DNA of 64,000 bases, taken from contig NC_065404.1 in assembly GCF_024362695.1 (NCBI RefSeq), positions 8,720,604 to 8,784,603 on the forward strand, in the 5' to 3' direction. Below the pieces are notes generated by a model, which ran no database searches, was not told the origin of the DNA, and saw nothing but the letters and a program-made list of their open reading frames with translations. The stretch comes from Pectinophora gossypiella. Its lineage: Eukaryota > Arthropoda > Insecta > Lepidoptera > Gelechiidae. The position numbers and the translations under genes were made by a program. Position 1 is the stretch's first letter. Each line of letters opens with the position of its first letter. Shown here piece by piece: positions 38,218 to 48,000 of this stretch.

Positions 38218-38437
38218 ATGGATACTTCGCCCACAGAAGCCGCCCAAGTTGTGGCATTGCTGGATTCTGGCCTTAGTCAGCGTGTTGTGGCTGCAAGACT
38301 GCATCTAAGCCTGTCATCTGTTCATAGAGTCTATAAACGTTATCGGGAGACTGGTTTGTTCACGCGCCGTTCAGGATCTGGCAGGAATCGGGTCACTTCT
38401 GAGCGAGATGATCGATTTATTGTAACAACTTCTTTAA
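38218..38437 (+). pseudogene. Tc1 transposase, N-terminal part
   Basis: ATG at 38,218 opens a helix-turn-helix DNA-binding region with LDSGLSQRVVAARLHLSLSS and VHRVYKRYRETG, typical of Tc1 paired-like domains. The frame runs into the TTAA insertion after codon 73 and stops within it (TGA at 38,443-38,445). It continues at 41,200 beyond the insertion. Confidence 0.9.
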
Positions 38438-41195
38438 CCACTTGACAGTCCAGGCGCACTAGCAAATCTAGCCTCAACAGTCCAGGCATTTCGAACTTGC
38501 GCGGCGTTCGGTGGGCGATATCATGGCGTGTTATAAATAGGCTTGTAACTCAAAAACTACTGTGGCTATAATAAAGAAAATTCAGAAACAGCAAGCCAGA
38601 CGTGCAATGATTCTAATTAGATAAAAATAAAAAAAAATTACATTATACAATCTATCTCAAATCCAATTAGAATTGACAGAATCCGCTCATTTTTTCAGTT
38701 ATCCCAGCCATGCCTGTTAATAGCATGTAAAGTATCATGTTCTAGGGACTGTAATAATTTTTATTTGAAAGCGCATTTCTTACACTTTTTACTAGTATTC
38801 AAATTATATTTTAATGTTACTTAGTTTAAACACAAGAAATATAAATATAACACCTGGTGACGACTTATTTGTAACACCGTATTCTTACCAAGATGGCCGC
38901 CCTCGCTAAGTTTCTGTTCGCACTGAGCGTTCCTGCCTTTTTAACCTCGTAAGCCCTGGGGTCCTCTGAGAAGGACCAATTAATTGTAGTCATAAAGGCC
39001 GAAGGTTTTGAAATAGTTTGTTCTAATAATCAACGAAGGTACTTTTAAAAGTACCAAAACTTTGCCTGTCAATTTAATTCAAACCTTTGCGCCGATTGAG
39101 AAAAAAAGTATTTTGTCTATGAACTAGTTCATTCAATTTCGTGAATAGGTGGCTTTAATAAAAAAGAAATATGTATCACTTGTCGTAATTTGTCATTTTA
39201 TTGGTAAAGATGGTGCGCACACGGCGACGAGGTAAAAAAAAAATCAAGTCAATAATCGAATTTCGTAGTTTTTCATACACATTATTTTCAGAAATCGCAG
39301 GTAATATAATAATCAACAACATGACATAGTTATTTTATCAATTTCGTATCGATATCGTTAGCAATATGAAAGCAAACTTTTTTAGTCCTTTGCAAGGGAC
39401 TTTAGGTGTCATGTCCGGATATTTTTCAAATACTTTTTTAAATTGTTATATGTGATTAAATCATACCGGTATAGACTGACTTACTTACGTGATCTTATTA
39501 TTAAAAAAAACTACCGTCTTCATTTTATTTCCTTTTTCCTTCTAATGATGATCTAGACTGACACCATGAATTAATTTCTTTCCTAATAATAAAAACCTAA
39601 TGTACTTCCAGAGGGACTAATCACAAACTACATCATAAAAACTAAAACTCGTTACTTATTTTATATTTAAATATGTAAGTATATACACATATTTATGACG
39701 TAAAAATAGGTATGTATGTTAATGAAAAAATACATAACCCTTTATAATAATAATATTTTTCAGATTTTACTAAAAGTAGTGACTTCAACCGGGAGTCCTT
39801 CTGGAAGAACTAAAAAAAAAACGTATTTTTTTTCAAAAATGTCTTCTATTCATCCTTACATAGGTCTCCACTTAATTTGAACCCGATCGGATAACTCTAA
39901 CACTTTAAAATTTGTACTTGAAGTGCTTGGCCTTTACGACTACAAAAATTTGGTCCTTTTCAAGGTACCACCGTCGTTTATTACTTCGAAATCGTAATTA
40001 TGCTTCGGCGTTACGAGGTTAAGTCGATGGTAACTATAGTTACCAATAACGGGGTAAGATTAACATTTTGTGTATGTGATTTCAGGAATTAAAGAAAACC
40101 AGTAGAAAAATTAAGGTTTATTAATATGAACTAAAACCAATTTATAATTGAATGCTTGTTTTATTTACATTTTTTACCAAGCACTTATCATTCGGACCTT
40201 AAAAATATTTTTTTATTAGAATTTAAAATGACAGTCTTACAATACAATATACTTGATTGCACAAAATGACGTACCAAACAAATAAATCGAGACACTAGAG
40301 ACAAAAGGCGGCCTTATTGCAAAATCTAATTGCGCCTGCCGCTTTCTGTCCGTAAGCTCCTGTCGGACATCTACTGACAGTTTGGTAATTCGTTTTTTTT
40401 TGTAATTACTCTCTGTCTCCTCTCTATAGCTGAACTATAGCATCTCTGAAAAAAAAAGTCATTGTTTAAAACTGAAGTTAAAATAACGCTAGCGCTCCGT
40501 TTGTACGAACCCTTAAACCCAGACAAGTCGATGGTAGGTTTAGTTACCATGATGAAAGTTGACCAAATTTGGTGTACCCTGTAATCAATATCCTGGGCAT
40601 CTGCTGAAATAATTGTTTATTTCGGTAAATAATGTGTTTCCACGAGTAACTAATAAGTAACGTGATATATTTAAAACATTATAAAATATAATGCGTCGTG
40701 TAATATTCTGTAATTTGCCTCCATTGTAGTGTCAGGAGACGTTTTTTTGATACGATATTTTTCTCTTAACGTTTTTGGAACAAAATCATGACTTAAATGT
40801 TCAGGTTTTCGTAGAAAACGGTAGAGGATATATTCAAGATGTATGCTAATCAATAAAAATAATATATTTTATATACTTACGGCATATTTCTTGTCTAAAA
40901 CACTCACTCGCAAACACAGTAGTTGACAGTAGACTCGACCAACACTCGTCAGACTTTAACAGTTGTTTTTTTAATGTTACCAACTCATAGGGAAGAGATG
41001 CAAATACCACCTAGTAAGGATTTTTATAGTACACAATACTAGTATAATTTTATAATCTATACTAGCTTTTAAAACTAGTTAATCCATAAAATTGGTCACC
41101 CTAACGGAACCCCGACTATTGGTAAGTATAGCTACCATCGACTCCTGAGGTGAATTTGGAATCGGTAGCTATAATTACCAACGACTGTAGAGTGG
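38438..41195. mobile_element. non-autonomous TTAA element in the transposase gene
   Basis: 2,758 bp flanked by TTAA at 38,434-38,437 and 41,196-41,199. The ends are short inverted repeats (CCACTTGACAGTC and, reversed, CCACTCTACAGTC). Removing it with one TTAA restores the Tc1 reading frame. The TTAA target suggests piggyBac (or Kolobok). It has no transposase frame. The right half carries several inverted copies of a TCGATGGTA / TTACCAA motif. It holds a second TTAA element (38,945-40,018). Confidence 0.85.
38945..40018. mobile_element. 1.07-kb TTAA element, copy 1
   Basis: Flanked by TTAA (38,941-38,944 and 40,019-40,022). Ends: CCTCGTAAGCC and, reversed, CCTCGTAACGCC, with further inverted blocks inside (GGACCAA, TAGTC, TAAAGGCC). 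It is nearly identical to the copy in RpL3 intron 3 (49,431-50,502). There is no open frame for a transposase. Confidence 0.88.
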
Positions 41196-41199
41196 TTAA

Positions 41200-42008
41200 G
41201 AAATCGACGCCTTAACGCTTTTCAACTGCAGCAGCGGCTTCGTGTTGTACGAAGGGTGGCTGTAAGTGACTCTACAATTAGAAGAAGGTTGAAGGATCGT
41301 GGACTGGTACCGCATAAGCCAGCAAATGGGCCGAAATTAACTGCAGACCATCGAAGAGCGCGCCTTAACTTTGCACGTGAGCACCTAAATTGGTCATACC
41401 TACAGTGGAGCAAAGTTCTCTTTTCTGATGAGTGTAAAATTATGCTGTATGGTAACGACGGAAGGAACAAGGTCTACAGAAGAGACGGAGAACGCTATGC
41501 ACAATGCTGCATTGAAGAAAAGGTCAGCTATGGTGGCGGTTCGTAGACGGTTTGGGGAGGAATCAGCGCCGACGGTAAGACAGAGCTTGCTTTCGTGTCT
41601 GGGCCACGTCTGCCTGCACTAAACTGTCATCGGTACGTCGAAGAGTGTCTCGAGCCTCATGTGATGCCCTATGCACATTTTATTGGCAACGGCTTCATAT
41701 TCATGCACGACAATGCTAGGGCTCACACCGCGGGCGTCGTACGAGATTATCTTAACGAAGTCGATATCTCTATTATGGAATGGCCAGCAAGAAGCCCGGA
41801 CATGAATCCCATTGAACATCTGTGGGATGAATTAAAGAGACGAATTCGAGCAAGAGATCCTGCCCCAGAAACACTTAGCCAGCTGCAAGATGCAATCCAA
41901 GAGGAATGGGACAATATACCACAGCATGTGATCGTGACTCTCATCCGATCGATGAAGAACCGTATGGAAGCAGTAATTAGAGCTCGGGGAGGGAATACAA
42001 GTTATTAA
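41200..42008 (+). pseudogene. Tc1 transposase, catalytic part
   Basis: It continues the frame after the TTAA insertion (VAVSDSTIRRRLKDRG, then HLNWSYLQWSKVLFSDE). Catalytic triad: D of SDE, D of MHDNARAH, and E of NPIEHLWDE, 34 residues apart (DD34E). An in-frame TAG at 41,544-41,546, just before TVWGGIS, is a further disabling change. The C-terminus ends at TAA 42,006-42,008. Confidence 0.92.
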
Positions 42009-42657
42009 ATAAACGTTTTTTACCTTTTTTTTTCATTTACGTGTGTTGTTTTATCCATTTCCTTTATACTCCATACGGAATAAAAATGACTCATTTAACA
42101 AAATACGAAACCTATGAAAAATTCATTTAAATTTAGAACATTAACATTAAGATTTGATAAGCTCATATTACTCACTATTAAACGACATTTAACATTTATT
42201 CCTAAATGTACACATTTTTCTGATAATCCTGACAAAACGTAAACTTGCAAGGTGTTTCGATTTTTTTGATGAGAAGTGTATATCGGAACGGAATATTCAA
42301 TAAACAAAGTGTACCTATCTATTTTCGCTTCGTGCCAACAAGCCGCTTTATAACTCGAAAGTTTATGCGGACTTTTGAGTTAATTCGTTTGGGGTTTGGA
42401 GTAGGAGTCTGCTTCGAGGGTCGGGGCCTATGTTTCATCATCATCACCTTTCATCATTTCATTAATCATCAAGAAAAAAAAACGTAAGACATGGCTGTAT
42501 AGGCATAGTTCCCTTTGCCTCATCCTTCGGGGAAAACCAAATAAAAAAAAATTGTCTACATACATACATATGTCTGGTGCGCTATGTGGTTAATTCGAAA
42601 AGCAAGCGTGAATATTATTATATTTCTTTAAGTATTTAAACTATTTACCTCTTCAGC

Positions 42658-44473
42658 ATGTACAGACCACGCCTTCCTTTCATGGCTGATAATTATAAAC
42701 AGAATTTTAGGCCGCCGTTTCAAATAAGGTCGAATTTTTCGCCAAGAGGAAGGCCACCGCGTTTTGGATACCAATCCAACCAAAGAAATAATTCATTTCC
42801 AAGGCAACACGATGAAGAATACTGGTGTGAAACTTGCGACAGAGGGTTCCCAAACGCTGGAATTCTGGCAAAGCATAAACAAGAACACGAGGTTGGTTGA
42901 ATTATCGGTACTTAGTATTAACTAGTTTTAGTTTAATTTTAAATATCAGTGTTGTCCAAAACAAAGATTAAACTATAGTCCATGTCACGAAAGAGGTCCC
43001 GCAGCCGCGGCGCTACAGTCACCGATTCTGAATTTCGTGATGCAGATTATCATTTTAAACCTAGTTGGTATCATTTTCATTTTATAATAACACTGAAGGT
43101 ATCTTCTCATAGTTAATGAAAGTGAATCATGAACTACTCTTTAATGGGTATTTTACTTTATTGACTTGTTTCAAAATAAGACTTATTGAATGTTATTATT
43201 TATTTATTAGTACACAATGAAACAGACACAAGAAACATACAAAGAAAACAGATAGTACAGGCAAGCTTATCTCTAAACAAAGAGATTTCTTCCAGCTTAC
43301 CTACGTGACAAACCTATGTGTTAGTTTTATTTAATGGATTTTATTTAACCAATCAAAAAAATAATTTTCAGACTTGTAATATAGACGGATGCAAATTCAC
43401 AGCACATCCAAAAGTGATCACAAATCATATTAAAATGCAACATTCCTCGGGATTATTCAAAAAAATTGCAAACTTAAAGAACCCTGAAGAAATTGAAAAA
43501 TGGAGAGAGGAAAGAAAGAAAAGATATCCTACTAAAATTAATGTAGAAAAGAAGGCAGCAGAAACAAAAGAAAAAATTGAGAGGGGAGAGAAAATGGGTT
43601 TAAAACATGACAAGAACAGAAAATCAGGTTAGAAAAGAAAATACTAAAAATATTCAATTATGAATTTTCTTTAATATAATAATAATATTTTAATTACTGA
43701 ATTCTTATTTCCATTTTTTCACAGATCAAACCCACAAAAGGACTCATGAAGGAAGGAACAATGAAAGTGGTGATAAAAGAAAGAAAATTGTAAAACCTAA
43801 CCTGCCTAAAAAAATGCCTGCTAGAAAAGAAATACCCCTACCTGTATTCGAATATAATAGGAAACTGAAACCTTTTGCTGGGATTTTGAGCCTGACAATT
43901 GATAGTGACAATGAAGAGAATGCTAAGCAAGATGTAGAGTGCAGTTATATAATTGAAGATGATGAAGATTGTCCCCAACAGACTGTTCCAGAAACTAAAC
44001 CTTCTAAAACTGGGGAACCGTCAGTATGTAGTGCACTATCATCTCTTATGTGTGAATATGGATCTTCTGATGAAGAAAGAGAAATAACACATCCACCAAA
44101 TATTTCCATAGGTCCAAGTGTAAATAATTCTAAAGAAAGCAAAACACCTATAGAGTCTGCATTATTATCTCAACATAAAAACACAATAGAAAAACATGAA
44201 AGTGATGATGATAGTGGCCCTGAAGAAGTAAAGGTTGATAAACAAACAGAAAATGAAACTGACATAGTGCCTGAAAATTCAAAAGAAAATATAATAAGGA
44301 GAATACAAAATAAAAGGCATAATCCACTTAAAAAGCCTGTGAATAGGAAACCAAAATCAAAATTGCCTTCTACACTTCTTCAGAAATTGCTTCATAGAGA
44401 AATTCAGCAAGAACGCAATATAGTTCTTCAGTGTATAAGACATATTGTAAAGCATAATTATTTTGATAAGTGA
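42658..44473 (+). CDS. NUFIP1: NUFIP1, snoRNP assembly / FMR1-interacting protein
   Basis: Three coding exons: 42,658-42,891, 43,372-43,627 and 43,725-44,473, joining to 412 residues. Features: an Arg/Pro/Gly-rich N-terminus; a C2H2 finger CETCDRGFPNAGILAKHKQE(H) near residue 57; a second finger-like motif with CNIDGCKFTAHPKV; the conserved NUFIP block NPEEIEKWREERKKRYPT; a long acidic, serine-rich middle; and a C-terminal helix LLQKLLHREIQQERNIVLQC. NUFIP1 works with the R2TP/HSP90 pathway in box C/D snoRNP assembly and has been linked to ribosome turnover. A CTCTTCAG directly before the ATG could be a splice acceptor, so an untranslated first exon may lie upstream, possibly beyond the transposon nest. 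Intron 1 holds a LINE tail. Confidence 0.9.
43195..43305 (-). repeat. LINE 3' tail fragment in NUFIP1 intron 1
   Basis: Reverse-strand, diverged copy of the tail family at 1,488-1,600; minus-strand reading GCTGGAAGAAATCTC and an end with ATTGTGTACTAATAAATA. Confidence 0.5.
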
Positions 44474-44476
44474 TTA

Positions 44477-44482
44477 AATAAA
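44477..44482 (+). terminator. polyadenylation signal next to NUFIP1 stop
   Basis: AATAAA begins three bases after the TGA (44,471-44,473). If used, the 3' UTR would be only about 25 bases. Confidence 0.5.
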
Positions 44483-45084
44483 CTGTGACGTAGATGGAAA
44501 ATCGACAGCAGGCAGGAAATATTTGTATTACTTACAACTATCTGTAGTAGTGTACTATTCTCCCTAATAATCAAGCTGAAATATGTAGACTTAATTCTTA
44601 TACATATGGTTGTAGTATTGCATCTTCTGGTAGGGTGAAAAAACTAAATATAATTATTGTCTAATTATGATTACCAGAATATTTACATGGATAGCAGAGG
44701 TGCTACATGAGACTTGATGCATTTGTGAGACACAGTAAACAATTGTATTATGTATAACATAGAGCTCCCTGACGCATCAATAAATAAATATTCGGGCTGG
44801 TAAGCATAAAATAGATAATAATTATTTTTCGCTTTAAACTTTTAAGTACCTATAAAGATAATATTTACCTATACATAAGGTATCATACTGTAGTGGTTTT
44901 TTTTAAATTTTACTACACCATTACGCATTTCTACCGCATCCACCGACGTCACGAGATGAGGGTTCCATGTTACAGCTACAGATCAAGTTGCACCCCCAAT
45001 TCCATCATGTTGGAATAAGATCAATCAAACGAGTCCATACTCAAGAGGATTGTTGTTTAGATCTTATGACGACTACCTTCCAGC
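44483..45084. other. intergenic, nothing recognised
   Basis: AT-rich DNA between NUFIP1 and the transposon block. Confidence 0.45.
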
Positions 45085-45150
45085 GTGTGCGTCAAGCTAG
45101 CGGCCTCAAAAAAATAGTACCTGTTGTAAAAAAAATAGTACCATCACGGT

Positions 45151-45765
45151 TTTTTTTTATTTATTTATTCATTCATTACAAAAGATATTATAAAATTCTT
45201 ACATTACGACACTGAAACCCATAATGGGTTTAAGATGTGTCAAATTCACGTCAGGCAGTACAGGTATAAATTAACCCTTAACACAATAAATTTAAGGTTG
45301 AAAAAGTAATATAGGTACAATACGAATGTATCCGCGGGTAGTAACTCGGTAATCAATTAACAAAATATAGTTGGACGGTCGGACCGGTATATTGGTAGGC
45401 ACAGGCGAGTGCAAGTGAGTTTTACATTCGCCTGTCCTTTACATAGTGCTTTGGTGATAAGACATACAGGAGGCTCCTTCTTTGAGAAAAGATTTTATTT
45501 TATTATTAAATTTTGCAGTACCGAATTGTGTTCTTATATTATGAGGTAGTTTATTTAGCAATTTAGGTAAGATAATTTTGGCAGTCCTTGTTCCGTAGTA
45601 GTTGGTGCAGGTAGGAACAATGTATTTTTGTGCAGTCATAGCGCGGGTGGTTATCCTATGGGATATTTTATTCAGATGAACGTTACTGGCAGAGTTGTTA
45701 TTATATTGTTTTAACAGTGTTAATTCAAATTGTTCCGTTATTGGTAAAGTGTTGAAATGATGAAA
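45151..45765 (-). mobile_element. 5'-truncated LINE fragment
   Basis: The minus frame 45,639-45,439 encodes YYGTRTAKIILPKLLNKLPH and FNNKIKSFLKEG, resembling the extreme C-terminus of CR1/Jockey-type reverse transcriptases. The A/T-rich 3' end joins the host at GGTT. Too short to be active. Confidence 0.65.
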
Positions 45766-46164
45766 ATGGTTCTGGGTTTATAGCCATGTTTTATTGCACT
45801 TGCTAGCTTGACGGTGAGCGAAATTTGGCGAGAGTTAACGACAAGGTCTTTCGCTTTGATTTAAACGCCAAAAATAGTACTTACCGAAATAGTACTCACC
45901 CCCTGCAAAATACCGAAATTAGTACTTCAACGGTTCCAAAGTTATAAAGGCAGTTCTTTGATCCCGCTGGCTTGACCTTTTTAAAATACCTATTATCTGG
46001 GGAACGCTTGCATACTTCAGTATGTAACTTGGCAATAAACTCGTATGAAATAGTACTCCCTACCATCATAATTTTGATCAGATTCTCTTTGTAGAAATAT
46101 GTGTTAAAAAATCATTATAACCTATGTCATACATTTATCAAGCCCTGCAAAATACCGAAATTAG

Positions 46165-47350
46165 CCGTGATGCTTCGTCGCCACGTCACGCGCGCAATTT
46201 TAGAATAAATAATACACAAAATATGTTCGTAAATTGTTCGTTATTTGTTCTATATTGAAAAAAAATGTACTATAGTAGATTAAGAAATAATAAATAAAAT
46301 ATGTGGCGTTGCGACGAAGCCTACTTTCTGCCCACGCCACACTTAATGAGATTTAATAAGGTCTTCTATGGTTCCAAATACATCATTAAATAAATGTACT
46401 GTTATTGTTCGTTGCATTAAACTTATAATTCTAGGAAATAAATAGACAGAACAAGAAATAATTAAAAAATAAAAATAAGGAGTGGTAACTTTCGATGTAT
46501 AAGTTCACTAGCAATACGCACAATGAACGTTTGCATTGAGAGAAACATCAGGCGTTTATTCAGTTAGTTTCCATCACAAACTATTTTCTACTAATTACTA
46601 CTACTAATTTTACTATAATTTTTTTATTATACTAATTTTTTACTAATAATACGTAAATAAAAATAAAAATTGTTAATTTTTTATAGGTTTAATTCCCTAT
46701 GTGTAAAAAATCTTCAGAATTATTTACTTATACTCGTTACTTTGGTTAGCCTTAAGATCAAAGGATGTACACATAATTTAATTGTTTGTGTGATGTGCAG
46801 AGAACAAAATATGATTTACTATATAAATAGATAAACGCCCTTTTTTTATCCTTTCCTTATTTTTAATTATTTCTCTATATTTCTTGAAACTGTATGTTTA
46901 ATAAAACTAACAATAACAGTACATTAATTTATTTAATTTATATGGAATCTGACCAATAACGCCTGATGTTTCTCTCAATGCAAACGTTCATTGTGCGTAT
47001 TGCTAGTGAACTTATACATCGAAAGTTACCACTCCTAATTTTTATTTTTTTTATTTTTTCTTGTTCTGTCTATTTATTTCCTAGAATTATAAGTTTAATG
47101 CAACGAACAATAACAGTACATTTATTTAATGATGTATTTGGAACCATAGAAGACCTTATTAAATCTCATTAAGTGTGGCGTGGGCAGAAAGTAGGCTTCG
47201 TCGCAACGCCACATATTTTATTTATTATTTCTTAATCTACTATAGTACATTTTTTTTCAATATAGAACAAATAACGAACAATTTACGAACATATTTTGTG
47301 TATTATTTATTCTAAAATTGCGCGCGTGGCGTGGCGACGAAGCATCACGT
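46165..47350. mobile_element. element with 392-bp inverted arms
   Basis: Arms at 46,165-46,556 and 46,959-47,350 are near-perfect reverse complements, each starting GTGATGCTTCGTCGCCACG after one or two bases. The 402-bp centre is very AT-rich with no coding frame. It is flanked by an 8-bp duplication GAAATTAG at 46,157-46,164 and 47,351-47,358. An 8-bp target site fits hAT, P or related DNA transposons. Confidence 0.9.
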
Positions 47351-47724
47351 GAAATTAGTACTTCAACGGTTCCAAAGTTATAAAGGCAGTTCTTTGATCC
47401 CGCTGGCTTGACCTTTTTTTAAAATACCTATTATCTGGGGAACGCTTGCATACTTCAGTATGTAACTTGGCAATAAACTCGTATGAAATAGTACCTCCCT
47501 ACCATCATAATTTTGATCAGATTCTCTTTGTAGAAATATGTGTTAAAAAATCATCATAACCTATGTCATACATTTATCAAGACATGTTTTAGTTTTATTT
47601 TAATTTTGTTTCATATTTTTCTAATATTTTTGTTACAAACTGAAGTATGCAAGCGTTCCCCAGATAATAGGTATTTTCAAAACGTCTAGCCAGCGGGATC
47701 AAAGAACTATACGCCTTTGGACAT

Positions 47725-47870
47725 GGGACATTCTGGGGGATATGGTCTTTCTGGGACGGACTTTTTGGGATATGGACGTTTTGCACCCGCTGGACATTTC
47801 GGGATTTGGACCTTATGGACCTAAAGGTTTTGAACCTATCGATGGTATAGATGATTTTCAAATATCGATA
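47725..47870. repeat. degenerate repeats of GGGATATGGAC type
   Basis: A stretch of related phrases about 20-30 bases long (GGGGGATATGGTCTTTCTGG, TTGGGATATGGACGTTTTG, TTTCGGGATTTGGACCTTAT). It lies just downstream of the RpL3 3' end. Confidence 0.55.
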
Positions 47871-47975
47871 GTTCGGCAAAACTAGAAAAATGAACCGACC
47901 AAGATCTGCAACTGATATCGGATTGGAAAAAATGCGTATAGGAAAAAAAGAGAAACCAAGTGTTTTTATAGGTTT

Positions 47976-47981
47976 TTTATT
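47976..47981 (-). terminator. polyadenylation signal of RpL3
   Basis: AATAAA on the minus strand, 20 bases beyond the RpL3 stop codon. Confidence 0.7.
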
Positions 47982-48000
47982 CTTATAATAGTCCAGATAT

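Larger units (their letters stand above)
37469..42278 (+). mobile_element. Tc1/mariner DNA transposon, interrupted
   Basis: The terminal inverted repeats are identical over 27 bp, starting CACTTCTCATC at both ends, and are flanked by TA at 37,467-37,468 and 42,279-42,280. The element encodes a DD34E transposase (38,218-42,008) that is broken by insertions and a stop codon. Without the two insertions at 37,509 and 38,438 it would be about 1.6 kb, normal for Tc1. Confidence 0.92.
37275..42560 (+). mobile_element. outer repeat split by a Tc1 element
   Basis: The left half (about 37,275-37,468) and right half (42,279-about 42,560) together equal the intact copy at 37,509-37,915. The left half has TTTTTGGCGGGAGAG and GTGTTTTGTGGTTAATGATC; the right half has TTCGCTTCGTGCC, GGACTTTTGAGTTAATTCG, CATCATCATCACC and an A-rich end after CTTCGGGGAAAACC. 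The A-tail suggests a SINE or truncated LINE. A possible CTACAT duplication flanks the outside. Confidence 0.7.
45085..47720. mobile_element. rearranged copy of long-arm inverted-repeat element
   Basis: Starts GTGTGCGTCAAGCTAGCGGC, like the intact element at 58,107-59,544, and carries its blocks GCACTTGCTAGCTTGACGGT and CGAAATTTGGCGAGAG. It is interrupted by a LINE (45,151-45,765). The block from CCCTGCAAAATACCGAAATT to CATACATTTATCAAG is present twice in tandem (to about 46,140, then again). The second repeat is split by another element (46,165-47,350). The right end is incomplete, stopping near 47,705. Confidence 0.8.

Noticed and set aside
46966..47172. 68-residue hydrophobic frame, could look like a membrane protein
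   Set aside because: It lies wholly inside the right arm of an inverted-repeat element and its mirror is in the left arm. No gene features.
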